Assembly (NCBI RefSeq): GCF_004664715.2
Contig: NC_051074.1
Location: 33,540,980-33,604,979 of the forward strand
Direction of reading: 5' to 3'
DNA from: Peromyscus leucopus
Lineage: Eukaryota > Chordata > Mammalia > Rodentia > Cricetidae
DNA length: 64,000 bases
Below the pieces are notes generated by a model. The model was not told the origin of the DNA. It worked only from the letters and a program-made list of their open reading frames with translations, and did no database searches. The position numbers and the translations under genes are program-made. Below are positions 54,345 through 64,000 of the stretch, in pieces. Position 1 is the first letter of the stretch. Every line of letters begins with the position of its first letter.

Positions 54345-54750
54345 CATAAATTTTCTTTGACCTTAGCCCTACACTTTGCAATATGACTTTGTAGCCCCTT
54401 TCATCAAGGGAGAACGTCTTTTTTTTTCTAGTTCTTGAATCTGATTGGATGTGTGATTTACTTTCATCAATGAAATATTGTAGAAGGTGACATTCTTCCC
54501 ACCAGAAATGCTTTGTGTGTTTCCACTGCTTTGGAGCTGACATATACATCATGTGAACAAACTCTAGTAGGCAAACTCAGATGTCAAATATCTGTGACTT
54601 AAAACCAGCTGGAAATATCCCAAACTATCCTTGCCCAAAGGAACCACTCATCTGAGGTTAACTTACTCTGTCAACCATAGAAATGAGCTGAGATAATCCT
54701 GTTGTTTTGTGCCCATGAGTTCAGGAGATGTTTTTAAGTAGCAGAAGACA
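54345..54750 (+). mobile_element. MLT1 LTR (ancient MaLR)
   Basis: GCAATATGACTTTGTAGCCC, TTGAATCTGATTGGATGTGT, GATTTACTTTCATCAATGAA, GACATTCTTCCCACCAGAAA, TTGTGTGTTTCCACTGC, TCATGTGAACAAACTC and a GTTGTTTTGTGCCCATGAGT block match MLT1 from near its 5' end to its 3' end. Sense orientation. Confidence 0.82.
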
Positions 54751-55116
54751 CCTGGCTTTACTGTTCAAAGGTCACACTAAGATGGTCCCTGGTAGTTTAA
54801 TTTTACCAAAAACTTTCTACTTTATGAACTTGTGTTTTATAGACCCTGACCATCCAAACTAGCTGGAAATACCTTAACTAAGACTAGAGGAACAGATAAG
54901 GGAAGTTCTTCATACTTGTGATGGATGTCCTAGTCACACATTTTATTTAATAATACAACTCAGCAACTCACCTTAATTGCTAGAGACAGAAAATGGAGCC
55001 CAGATTGTCCCTACAGTTTTATCTCTCTAACACTTCCAGGCTCGACAATGACACATAGATAATGGAAAATTTCTTGATTGAAATTTCCCCAATACAGCCT
55101 ATAACATGAAAATTAA
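54751..55116. other. Single-copy spacer
   Basis: No repeat or gene recognised. Confidence 0.45.
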
Positions 55117-55177
55117 ATATATATACATACATATATATACACATATATACACTATATATAATATATATATATATACC
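55117..55177. repeat. (TA)n/(TACA)n tract
   Basis: Alternating TATATA and CATACA units, about 60 bp, largely self-complementary. Confidence 0.93.
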
Positions 55178-55199
55178 TTTAACCTCTCTCCTATTTAAT

Positions 55200-55308
55200 G
55201 TTTTTGGCAAGGTCTCACTAGTTAGCCCAGGATAACCTCAAACTAGACATCCTCCTGCCCTGCTCTCAAATGCTGGGGTAACAGATTAGCACCAGGCCTG
55301 CCTCTTTC
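55200..55308 (-). mobile_element. B1/PB1 SINE, antisense
   Basis: CAAGGTCTCACTAGTTAGCC, CAGGATAACCTCAAACTAGA, ATCCTCCTGCCC, AAATGCTGGGGTAACAGA and CACCAGGCCTGCC: antisense B1 of a diverged, older type. Confidence 0.85.
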
Positions 55309-55424
55309 TTGCCTTCTGAAGCCAAAGCACACTCTATACATTCTATAATTTACGTATTAGTTCTCAAATGCCTTAATTTGTAAAAGAGATAAATGTATGC
55401 TCATCCTCTAAAAAACCCGACTAT

Positions 55425-55604
55425 TTTTCCAGTTTCATTGAAGTATAACACATTAAATTTCAATATATTTGAACATAGAGATATCAAGCGGGTGCCCACA
55501 TAGAGACTTCACCCCTCCTACATTGCAGTATCTTTGGCATAGTGAGGTACTCTGCACTCTATCAAAAGAGAAAAGTAAACAGCAAGCCAGTTACAAACTT
55601 TTTA
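55425..55604 (-). mobile_element. L1M 3' UTR, first segment, antisense
   Basis: AGTTTCATTGAAGTATAACA then TTCAATATATTTGAACATAG and GTGCCCACATAGAGACTTC parallel the antisense L1M 3' UTR (attgaggtataattgacat...). Weakly conserved. The relic appears to resume after the rodent L1 at 56828. Confidence 0.45.
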
Positions 55605-56825
55605 TCTACAGTGGTGTCTTGACTGCAAGATAGGCTAGGGCAATGGTGGCACAAAGCTTGTGGGAGTAACCAACCAATATCTGATTTGATTTAAGTCCCA
55701 TTCCCATACCCAACACTGCTTGGGTGACCAAGAACTTGAGATTTGATAGCCCAGTGACCTAGGGTAAAACCTAATAATACTGATTTTAAAAAAGAAAAAA
55801 AGTAGTGATGAAATGAATTCTAAGGACATTCTGCTATACTCATAGATCAGTGCCCTGCTGAGCCAGTATCAGAGAAGCTTCCTCCTACAGCAGATGGGAA
55901 AAAAATACAGAGACCTACAGCCACACATTATGCAGTGAGTGAGAGACTTTAGAACACCCAGCCCTAAGTGGGATGTCTTCATCAAATCCCTCCCCTCACG
56001 GCTCAGGGAACTCCACAGAAGAGACAGAAAGAGTGTAAGAGCCAGAGGATATGGAGGACACCAGGAAAACAGGGCCCTCTGAATCTATATGAGCAAAGCT
56101 CATATGACCTCACAGAGACTGAGGCAGCATGCACAGAGCCTGCACAGGTCTGCATCAGGTCCTCTGCACTTATATTATGGCCTCCAGGTTAGTGTTTATT
56201 TTGGGATTCCTAAGTATGCAAATGAGTGATTCTCTGATTCTTGTGCCTTCTCTTGGGCTCTTTTTCTTCTGTTGGTTTGTCTTTTCCGACTTTGATGTGA
56301 TAGTTTTTATTTTATCTTAGTACATTTTATTTTGTTATATAATTTTTGAAAACTGAATAAATGAATGAATGAAAACCTAAACATGACAAATCCTGTCTTT
56401 CCCTTCCCCATTTAACCATGCGAATATTTCTACTGTTGCTTCTCCTTGCTTTCCTGGGAGACAGCCTTGGAAGTTTGGAATAAATTTTTCCCTTTTCATC
56501 ACCCCCCGAAAGGAAACCTAGCTACAAGGGTAAAGGTTAACAACTGAACTGTCCTTTATACCCGCTGGGAGAAGGAATACCAGTTTTCTCCAGTGTTCAG
56601 GAGTACTGGGCTAACATATAACAGACTTCACAGCTTTTGTGTATGTGTGCTTTTATTCGGTTACAGTTTGGTGCTTTTTTGGTTGGTTTGTTTTTGTTTT
56701 CTTTTTGGGTATTGTTTTATTTTGTTTTCTTGCTTTGGGGGATATGTTGTTGTATCAGGTTTTTGTTTGTTTTTTGGAGAAAGAACTTAAAGTTGGGTGA
56801 GTAGGGAGAAGATCTGGAAGGACAC
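55605..56825 (+). mobile_element. Rodent L1 (Lx-type) 3' UTR
   Basis: GGGAGTAACCAACCAATATC (55661), TAGCCCAGTGACCTAGGGTA, TCATAGATCAGTGCCCTGCT (55840), CTTCCTCCTACAGCAGATGG, AATCCCTCCCCTCACGGCTC, AGTGTAAGAGCCAGAGGATA, GCATCAGGTCCTCTGCACTT, TTGTGCCTTCTCTTGGGCTC and TTTTTGGGTATTGTTTTATT. No ORF and no poly(A), so both ends are truncated. It carries a 141-bp segment (56380-56520) absent from the antisense copy at 47250. Confidence 0.9.
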
Positions 56826-56827
56826 AC

Positions 56828-57000
56828 CCACATATATTTAAGTATTCAGTGCAATGATTTGATATACACACCTTGTGAAATGATCACTGCAATAAAGTTA
56901 ATCAACAAACTCATAGAGTTAATGTGTGTGTGTGTGAGAGAGAGACAGAGACACAGAGAGACAGAGAGACTGTGAATTGAGAATACATAAGATGTACTCT
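56828..57000 (-). mobile_element. L1M 3' UTR, second segment, antisense
   Basis: CATATATTTAAGTATTCAGT, GCAATGATTTGATATACACA, CCTTGTGAAATGATCACTGC and AATAAAGTTAATCAACAAAC match the antisense L1M 3' UTR in order. The tail passes through a GT/GA simple repeat at 56922-56971. Confidence 0.75.
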
Positions 57001-57002
57001 TT

Positions 57003-57075
57003 TAAGGGCTAGGGGTACAGTTCAGTGGTAGAGTATTTGTCTGGCCATACTCAGCATCATAAAAACAAACTAAAA
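57003..57075 (+). mobile_element. ID SINE inserted in L1M
   Basis: GGGCTAGGGGTACAGTTCAG then TGGTAGAGTATTTGTCTGGC and CTCAGCATCATAAAAACAAA. The B-box half is shortened. Confidence 0.78.
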
Positions 57076-57124
57076 CTAGTCAGCAAATTTCCACTAGGCA
57101 TTATACTACCCCTATCTGTTATTT

Positions 57125-57252
57125 GGGCATGGCAATTCACAAATGAATCCCCAGGACTTGTAAGGCTAGGGTAAGAGGATTACTGTGTAGCCAGCCGGGA
57201 CTCACAGAGTGAGATTCTGACTTGAAAAACTAAAATAAATAAATAAATAAGA
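57125..57252 (+). mobile_element. B1 SINE inserted in L1M
   Basis: GGGCATGGCAATTCACAAAT, CCCCAGGACTTGTAAGGCTA, GGGTAAGAGGATTACTGTG, GACTCACAGAGTGAGATTCT and an (AAAT)n tail at 57230-57252. Diverged PB1/B1-like. Confidence 0.75.
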
Positions 57253-57345
57253 ATTTTAAAAACCATGCCTATAGTCACTATGCTTGCTGTATATCAGAAC
57301 CCAAGAACTTGTTCACCTTAGCAGTTTAAAAATGAACTAGCATGT
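57253..57345 (-). mobile_element. L1M 3' UTR, third segment, antisense
   Basis: AATTTTAAAAACCATGCCTA, TAGTCACTATGCTTGCTGTA and CCCAAGAACTTGTTCACCTT continue the antisense L1M order (tatagtcaccatgctgtacatta...cttattcatctta) after the two SINEs. Confidence 0.8.
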
Positions 57346-57410
57346 TTTTTTCAGGAAAATCATTTATTTTAAGCCTAGTCACTGGTTTTATTCATTCTAC
57401 AGCCATTCTA

Positions 57411-57419
57411 CACACACAC

Positions 57420-57466
<47 letters not shown>
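57411..57466. repeat. (CA)n meeting (TG)n head to head
   Basis: CACACACACT joins TGTGTGTG(n), so the short CA arm is complementary to the following TG run. This small hairpin-capable tract is followed by an interrupted TGTATGTG tail to 57478. Confidence 0.95.
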
Positions 57467-57472
<6 letters not shown>

Positions 57473-57484
57473 TATGTTATTTCT

Positions 57485-57590
57485 CCATTTTTTCAGGTAA
57501 AGTAGAAACAGAGAAGCCAAGGGACTTACCTGGATGCTTCAGAGTCTCTAGTGTCAGACTTAACATTGAACTGGTACTCGAGAGATGTAC
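57485..57590 (-). mobile_element. MIR SINE, antisense
   Basis: AGTAGAAACAGAGAAGCCAA, GGGACTTACCTGGATGCTTC and GTGTCAGACTTAACATTGAA then CTGGTACTC follow antisense MIR (aggaaactgaggcacagagaggttaagtgacttgcc...). Confidence 0.65.
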
Positions 57591-59332
57591 GCAGGATGTA
57601 GAGCACTTAGTAGAGCACTGTAGCTGTTAAGAGTATGCATTTAATTGTTTATGCTCCAACTATTTGTCATTATTAATGCAATATTTGACAAATATGATAC
57701 ATATTACAATATTTAGTATATAATCCTACTTTAAAAGACAAAGGCATTTAAAAATCCTTTCCTCTGATACTTATGTATCCTTAAATAAATGGTTTGTGTG
57801 GCCTATATAGTACTGGAACATTCTCTATTCAAATCAGCTCTGGGTGATACCTTTAATTGCCCACAGAGTAACCATCCTTTGCTGTGTAAATCTTGAGGGA
57901 TGAGATAGCAGAGTGCTTTTCATGAGCAGAAACGTAATGATAGATTTCAACATGCCTTTTTCTGTGTGTACTATTTTTAACACTGCAGCCGAGCAGCAGG
58001 CAGATAATGAACTCCCTCTCAAAATGATAAAACTCAATCATATATTTTAGACAATCATCCCATGATGTCCGGTGGATAATTTAAATGCAGAGATTCTGCA
58101 GAAAGAAATTTCTGCCTGTGGGAAAGCAAAAAAATGAACCTTTTATCGAAGAGCTGTGTGGTAAGCAGATTCAACATTGCTGTAGCCTCATGATGAGCCT
58201 CACGAGAAAATTAGATTCAGCTGTATGGATTCGTTTACATTCCAAGCAACATCTGCAGTTAAAGTTTTAGGCATTGCTAATGTTCTAGAATCTCATCCCC
58301 CAAACCAGGAACCAGACTCTTTTGCAGGTTCTCCATGATGACTCATCTCTATGAGAGAGACACAGAGAGCAAAGATCTAGTCTCACCATCCTGGGTCTCC
58401 GGGCTATGTTGCCAGGGTGCTATGTTGGTAGTGCCTGGATTAATGTACCATCAAATTCAAAGATTCACAACAGATGGAAATCTTGGCAAATGCCATCCCA
58501 GTAGGCAAATCTGTGAGAGTTTGGAATGTGGGGTAAGTAGACACTAAAGGGACTTGTGTTAGCCTTTCAGAATTGGTGGCACTATATGGTGAGTATCATA
58601 TAAGCCCAACCTATAGGAAATGCACTAAATGTGAGGTCCATATTCTGAAACCAGGAAGGGTGGAAGGTAATGGGAGGCTAGGGAGGTTTAAAAAAATGTT
58701 TGGAGCTTTGGGCAGATAAGACATAGTATATTCATTCCAGGTAAATGCCACCACACAAAATGCCAGGCAGGCAGCTGCTGTAATAGTATCCAAGTGCACA
58801 CATAACAGACACCCCCCCTCCCCCTTGACACACAGAAGCAGACACAGGTGTATGTACAGACTGACGCAGGGCATACAGACATAGGCACATGAGCCTGCAG
58901 ATAGACAAATACAGGCAAACATGGAGGCGTTTGACTTCGAGGTCATATTTGTACAGAACCCACACAAATGTGTCACTCTTGCCAAGAGTAGTTCTCTAAG
59001 AGAAATCATCAACTTCCTAGTTTTGGGGTTCCCATTTTCACTATTTCTGTGCTGACTCAGAGCCCCCGATATCCACTATTAGTCATTTTGACTTATGCTG
59101 GACATCCATGGTAAGTTATCTAAACATAAACTGATCCAGAGGCCCCTGTTTCCAAGACTAAATTGTACCAGTTCAGTTCTGCTTTATGATATTGAAATTT
59201 AATTTCCTGACCCATTGTAAAGGTGGTCCCTTTTGATCTTGCTCTTTGGCTTCTAAGACCATGAGTACTCATAGAGAGGACTCAAGTATGTGGCGTGTCC
59301 CTGGGAAGCTTCAGACACTCTGGGATAAGCCA
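57591..59332. other. Repeat-free block, strongest candidate for conserved non-coding DNA
   Basis: No repeat found in 1.7 kb. 57835-58275 is dense in motifs of developmental enhancers: TACCTTTAATTGCCC, AACGTAATGATAGATTT, ATGATAAAACTCAATCAT, GACAATCATCCCATGATGTC, and a CTGCAGTTAAAG end. A Cys-rich minus-strand frame at 58611-59012 comes from CA/TG-rich DNA and is not called. Regulatory function is inference. Confidence 0.35.
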
Positions 59333-59530
59333 GCAGTGGTGAAGAGTGATGCCTCTGGAGCCAGAGATCCCTATTTGAATTACATTTTCCCACTTTATAG
59401 CTGTATAGGCTTAAAGATGGAAGATAAACCTAAGCTTACTTTCTTCATGTGCATGGGAACAATAATTGCACCTAGCTCGTAGGGTTATTTATGAGACTCA
59501 TGCATGGAAAGTGGAACAGTATTGAGCTGG
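59333..59530 (+). mobile_element. MIR SINE, nearly complete
   Basis: GTGATGCCTCTGGAGCCAGA, GATCCCTATTTGAATTACAT, TTTATAGCTGTATAGGCTTA, AAGCTTACTTTCTTCATGTG, CATGGGAACAATAATTGCAC and CTAGCTCGTAGGGTTATTTA track the whole MIR consensus from tRNA-derived part through core to 3' end. Confidence 0.88.
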
Positions 59531-61454
59531 TAGAATACATTTTTTTTTTCATTACAGTGTTCATTGTGAACTGATAATGCCTTTTTTTTTTTGCAGGCTT
59601 TTGATTTAGCTGAGATCACATATGTTGAATGTTTGCATAATGCCAAACAAAAGCTGACACTGAACAAGAAAGACCGATAAAGATCCATCATTTATCATGA
59701 GCTTATCCCAGGTCAAGCACTCTGAAATTACTCTAAACACATCCTCCCAGTACCTCCTGAACTACCTACTAGGAACATCCTTATTTTACTGTGGAAATAA
59801 TGGAATCAGAGGGAGTAATGAGATGCAAGTCAGGGAAAACCTGGCCCTATTTGTCACACTAATTCGAATTGCTAGAGATGATGAACCTGTAGCTTTAGTG
59901 GCTTAGTGTAATAGTTCTCATGCGAGATGAAAAATGGACCCATAACTGGTAGGGTCCTTGATTTGAAGAGGGATTCAAAATTTAGAGTTTTGGTTTCCTG
60001 TGTTCATAATATTTTGCATAGGGTCTCCAAGGTCATCATGTGTGTCTGCCTTGAGTAGGCAGAAGGAGAAAGAACATGAAGAATTATATTCTTATAAGCA
60101 AGGCCAACTTGCACACTGTTTATGCTCATCTTTCACTGGCTAAAATGTAGGATGGCCACACTTAACTGCCAGGGAAGCCAGGAAATGCAATTTGGTTGTG
60201 TGTCAATGTCACAGAGGGATTGAGATAGTCCAGCTATCCCCACACAGAACCACTGAGAGAAACTACTGACTTCATAAATGTTCCAAGGTAATTTTCAGAT
60301 GTGAGCTGGGGATCGAGTTCATTTGTTGCTACTTTTGAGGCATTTCGAAGCTGGTGTTGTTAGAAACCTTCTAGAATGAGAGCTTATAGCACACCCACCC
60401 TGGAGATCCTGACATACCATTCCAAATTTGGCTTTTCTATTGTTATTTCCAAACCTGGGCGGCACTTATTGACTGAAAGGATGTGAACGCACCTGTAAGT
60501 GGCTCTCAGTTGATCATTCAGACCTTTGCAGTGTCCTCTGCTTGAATGACAGTCCTTGAGTAGTAGCTCATGTTTTTAGAGGCCATGCATGCTTGCCACT
60601 TTTACTAGCATCCTTTTCTCCCCTCAATTGAGGTGAATGACCAAATGTGCCCTTTGCTCTCCATTCCTCTTAGTTTTATGCCTGGATGGTCAAACAGATG
60701 ACACATTTATTCACTACTGGCTACAAGATTATGGTACGCAGTGCCACAGAAGTCCAGTGACAGATAGTGTTAATTGGAGCATAGGGATTTGTGGAAATTC
60801 TCAGTGAGAAGAATTTGAGATTGACTTATATGGATGGGTATAAAGGGGCCAGGGAGGGAGTCCCAAATTCATCACTCTTTGTGACTTCTGTCTATAACCT
60901 GAAGTAAAACTGGTTAACAACTGATTGACTCTCAAACAAAAATGGTGAAAGGCTTCCTAACGACACCAGAAACCAACCTAGAGCCACTAAAACAAAAAAC
61001 ATTGTGATACTCTCATCTTTTATTCCATAAGATGGAGAGCAATGTCTGACAGCAACAAAGACATGCTCTGATTCCTTTTGTCTTCTCATTTTTTCTAAAA
61101 CTGGGAGGATTCAAATGAGAACTCAAAATACAAAGGCTTGAATACTTCATTTTTCTTGTTGTTACATGCAATGGGCATTTTCTTATTACTAAATTATCCT
61201 AGAAATAGGAGTATACATAAACATTTTCTAATGAAGAGATAGTACAGGGGAAATTGTGGGTAACTCCTCATCATTAGTAAGAATCCCTCATGGTAGATAT
61301 GATATAAATCTGTTCAGATTGTTTTTTTTCCCTAAGGCTACACATCTATGCCTTAGATGCCGAGAATACAGCTGCTGGCAGTTCATAGCCTTCCCCTCTC
61401 CACTGAATTGCCTTTAGCTGCAGGGAATCTCTTAAGCAAGGTTATACCATATCA
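59531..61454. other. Single-copy stretch
   Basis: No repeat recognised. At 59581-59596 a pyrimidine tract with GCAG precedes a 27-codon open stretch ending in TAA at 59678-59680. It resembles a terminal exon, but one such stretch by chance is unremarkable and no partner exon is visible. Confidence 0.4.
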
Positions 61455-61992
61455 TAGCTCATTCAGGGTGCTATAACAAAAGCTGTAAACTTGGTGGCTA
61501 AAAGACAATATGAATTTGTTTCTTACAGTTCTTAGATTTCTGAGATCAGGGTGCCAGCATAGTTGAGTTGGGCAAAGATATTATTGTATGTTGTCCTAAT
61601 TTTCCTTACCATTACAATTCCACAGACTGGCTCATATGATAGAATTACTAGGAGTCTAAGGAATGGTGTTGGTATCAGTTCTATCCTGAACAGGACCACA
61701 TGATAGATAAAGTTGTAATAGCAGGAATGTGTGCAGGGAGAAGAGATCACACCTCTAAAGGGAAGTGAGAGGGTGGTTTGTGGATTTCTTTTGCTCTAGT
61801 AATTCACTTTCTTGAGCGCTTTAGGGGTCCCATGAAAGCTAAATCAACCATTCTGACAACAGAAACCTCAAGGGCTTAAACTTTCCTACCAGATTTCAAC
61901 TCTTAAAGGTCCTATCACTTTGCACATCACCACACCGAGGACCAAGCTTCCAACACATAAACTTTAGGGCCACATACTCAAACCATACTCAG
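61455..61992 (-). mobile_element. Old mammalian LTR (MaLR-like), antisense
   Basis: ATAGCTCATTCAGGGTGCTA, TAACAAAAGCTGTAAACTTG, GGTGGCTAAAAGACAATATG, TTACAGTTCTTAGATTTCTG, AGATCAGGGTGCCAGCATAG, CCTATCACTTTGCACATCAC and CCAACACATAAACTTTAGGG follow the antisense layout of MST/MLT-type LTRs. Ends are approximate. Confidence 0.65.
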
Positions 61993-62478
61993 TTTTAGTC
62001 TTCCTGTACAGATACTCAGTGAGCTGCTGTGTCCCTACATGCAGAAAGGCTGAAATCATTTTCCAGGATCTAATTGATAAGCACACTCATTCTCTTCATG
62101 AAGACTACTCTCATGACTTTTCATGACAGGAGTTTATAGTTGAGTATAAGAATCTTGAAGCAAAAATTATAAAAAAGGATAAACATTTACATTACTGCTC
62201 AGCATTTTCAGTGGGCAGCCCAGCCAATGGCTGGTCTATTCATACAAAGTTTTAGCTTCAAAAACCTTAAAGGTTTTTTCCCCTGTCCCTAAAGACAATG
62301 TAGATGAGTCTGATGAATCCATTGTTCCCAATCAGTAAGTCAGACGCACCCTCTGCTGAATCCTGCTCATTTTCACTCAGGTACACTTCAGGGAGATCCA
62401 CCCCAAGAATATTCTGAAGGCAAAATAGACTTCTAGGCCCTCTGTTGAAGACAATAGCCTTTAACATTTTGGTGTCTA
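61993..62478. other. Unassigned stretch with a protein-like minus-strand frame
   Basis: On the minus strand an open frame runs from the LTR edge (about 62475) to a stop near 62267 and encodes a 70-residue, compositionally balanced peptide (acidic LSENEQDS stretch, then hydrophobic IRLIYIVF). I do not recognise it. With no splice signals or homologue it stays unassigned. Confidence 0.35.
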
Positions 62479-62881
62479 TGGTGGGTTGAATAGGAGAGGT
62501 CTCCATACAATCATGTGTTCAAATGCTTGGCCCATAGGCAGCAGCACTATTTAGAAGATATGGCATTGTTGGAGGAAATGTGTCACTGTGAGGGTGGGCT
62601 TTGAGGTCTCATGTGTCACCATGAGGGTGGGCTTTGAGGTCTTATATGCTCAAGCTATGCTCAGCATAGTTCTCAGTCTCCTTCTGCTGCCTACAGATGA
62701 AGATGTAGAACTCTCAGCTCCATCTCCAGCACCATGTCTGTCTGCATGCTGCCATATCCCACCATGACGAAAATGGACTAAACCTCTGAAACTAGAAGCC
62801 AGTCCCAAGGAAATATTTTCCTTAATAAGAGTTGCCATGGACATGGTGTCTCTTCACAGCAATGAAACCCTAACTAAGACA
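62479..62881 (+). mobile_element. MaLR LTR (ORR1/MT type)
   Basis: TGGTGGGTTGAATAGGAGAG, CAAATGCTTGGCCCATAGG, GGCATTGTTGGAGGAAATGT, CTCAGTCTCCTTCTGCTGCC, ACAGATGAAGATGTAGAACT, ATGGACTAAACCTCTGAAAC and the terminal AAACCCTAACTAAGACA. Complete LTR without internal sequence. It carries an internal 33-bp tandem duplication. Confidence 0.93.
62581..62646. repeat. 33-bp tandem duplication inside the LTR
   Basis: TGTCAC(TG/CA)TGAGGGTGGG block at 62581-62613 and again at 62614-62646. Related LTRs carry this block once, so it is a copy-specific event. Confidence 0.9.
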
Positions 62882-62899
62882 ATATCTTTTTCCCTTTAA

Positions 62900-63200
62900 A
62901 ACATTGATGTCACACTAAGTCCTTTTGTATTCTCTCTTTTAATTTAATGCTATATTTTGAGCATTTTATGCTATTGATTCATTTAAACTACATGTTAAGT
63001 AATTATAAGACATTTCAACAAAAGAATATGGCATGATTTATTTATCCACTCTGATCATTGAATATTTATGTTGATGCCAATTTCCTTGTACTATAGATAA
63101 TATCACAGTGACTTCAAACATCTTTATGTCTAAATCTCTGATCATTTCAGTTGGTTATGAGGCTAAATTCCGAGAAGAATAATTGCAGAATCTAAAACCA
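62900..63200 (-). mobile_element. Ancient L1M, antisense
   Basis: GGCATGATTTATTTATCCAC, TGAATATTTATGTTGATGCC, AATTTCCTTGTACTATAGAT, ATCTTTATGTCTAAATCTCT, GATCATTTCAGTTGGTTATG and AAATTCCGAGAAGAATAATT match antisense L1M near the ORF2/3' UTR boundary (gtaccataatttatttaacc...ctaaattcccagaagtggaatt). Confidence 0.8.
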
Positions 63201-64000
63201 TGAATTCCATTAGTAATATTAACATACGCTGCTGTCCACAAGTCATTGTTGTTTGTGTTTTGATGGATTTATGTTTCCTCTGTCACTGAAAATAGTACCT
63301 ATCTCATCATTCAGCTCTTTGCTTGAATTGAATAGTTGATGCTATACTGAATTCAACCTTATGGAATTAAGTGTTACTGTTTGATTGAAGTCTAAAATTG
63401 GCCTTTTTTTTTTTTAATCAGTCTGTATTCACTCTTCTAAGATTCCTGAAAATTTGCTGTAGCTACTTGTTTAGTATTTTGGTTGAGACCCATGCTCCAA
63501 AATTGGTGTGAACATCAGTGCCATGTTAAGCAGCTTGTACACAACAAGGATGCATAAATATTCTTTGCAGAATAACTCATTGTCACTGTGTATTCATTAG
63601 TGACCCATTGTGATTCAGAGATCCATTGTGAATCACTGACAAATCCAGGTAACTAACAAAGGGCCCTGTTACAGAGGCAATGCAGCCCTTCTCCAGAACA
63701 GTTGCAAAGCAGTTTGATGGACATGTCCTTTGATGACAATCTATTTTGTTTTTTACTTTCAACACTAAAGCCAGTTGACTGTTGATGCTTAAAGAGGTAA
63801 AAACGTATTTTATACAGAATATAATTGTTTCATTTGTTTACTTACTTATCTTAATATATATTCTATAAACACGCAATCCTAAAGCTATGGTCTTAGACTT
63901 ACATATTAGTAGCAATTACTATATCAGTGTAGTTACATAATGTCATATTTGTTTAATAAGCAAAATCCTTTTGACTAACATAGATCTTGCAGCTGATACC
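63201..64000. other. Single-copy stretch to the window edge
   Basis: AT-rich with a T-run near 63404-63415. No repeat, RNA or coding feature recognised. Confidence 0.45.

Noticed and set aside
58611..59012. Cys-rich minus-strand frames reminiscent of secreted peptides
   Set aside because: They arise from CA/TG-rich sequence (ACACAGG, TGTATG). No signal peptide or gene structure.
59581..59680. Polypyrimidine tract, GCAG and a 27-codon stretch to a stop, looking like a terminal exon
   Set aside because: A 27-codon open stretch is common by chance. The peptide is unrecognised and no upstream exon or poly(A) context was found.

Overview
The window reads as nuclear DNA of a muroid rodent. It is AT-rich and intron- or desert-like, with no operons, and is dense in rodent SINEs (B1, B2/B3, B4, ID), Lx-type rodent L1 tails, MT/ORR1-type MaLR LTRs and other ERVL-like LTRs. 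Mammal-wide fossils lie underneath (L2, MIR, L1M, MLT1, MER58-like hAT). The B1 at 34224 has the right-arm variant reading GGACAGGCACC, and the LTRs at 13118 and 40266 are types I associate with cricetid genomes. I therefore favour Cricetidae (vole, hamster or deer mouse) over Mus or Rattus. This is inference from remembered consensus sequences, not a database search.

I find no protein-coding exon I can defend, no rRNA, tRNA or snRNA gene, no CpG island, no CRISPR array and no bacterial or phage content. Open frames longer than 60 codons fall in microsatellites, transposon relics or unrecognised single-copy DNA. The window is best read as intergenic DNA or a very long intron.

Layout. 1-5.5 kb: an old MaLR-like LTR, a solo MT/ORR1-type LTR, L1M and L2 scraps, and B4 and ID SINEs. 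6.4-8.6 kb: an antisense L1M relic from 3' UTR into ORF2. 9.4 kb: a MER58-like hAT. 10.7 kb: a solo ERVL-like LTR with a perfect 5-bp target duplication. 11.6-13.8 kb: SINEs, one split by an LTR. 15.7-16.1 kb: an L1M tail. 16-19.6 kb: mostly single-copy. 19.65-20.9 kb: a long antisense L2. 21.7-22.5 kb: URR1 beside an LTR carrying a GGC repeat. 25-25.9 kb: an L1 3' UTR. 25.9-28.6 kb: largely single-copy, with a perfect 33-bp palindrome. 30.4-32.9 kb: L1 tails nested in an L1. 34.2 kb: B1. 35.4-35.9 kb: antisense L1 3' UTR. 37.5-37.9 kb: a complete solo LTR with expanded microsatellites. 40.3-44.4 kb: a cricetid-type LTR, B2, ID and two URR1 copies, one nested in an LTR. 45.3-49.9 kb: L2, ID, L1M and a MaLR LTR with internal sequence, followed by an L1 with a twin-priming-type 5' inversion and a second MaLR LTR. 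50.3-53.4 kb: repeat-free. 54.3 kb: MLT1. 55.4-57.4 kb: an L1M interrupted by a rodent L1, an ID and a B1. 57.6-61.4 kb: mostly single-copy with one clear MIR. 61.5-63.2 kb: an old LTR, an ORR1/MT-type LTR and L1M.

The genomic interest lies in insertion history: several nests can be ordered in time from the sequence alone. Some repeat-free blocks, notably near 18.4, 26.0-26.7, 34.5 and 57.8-58.3 kb, look like candidate conserved non-coding elements. I saw no evidence for a new biological system. Repeat family names rest on recognition of consensus motifs and should be confirmed with RepeatMasker.
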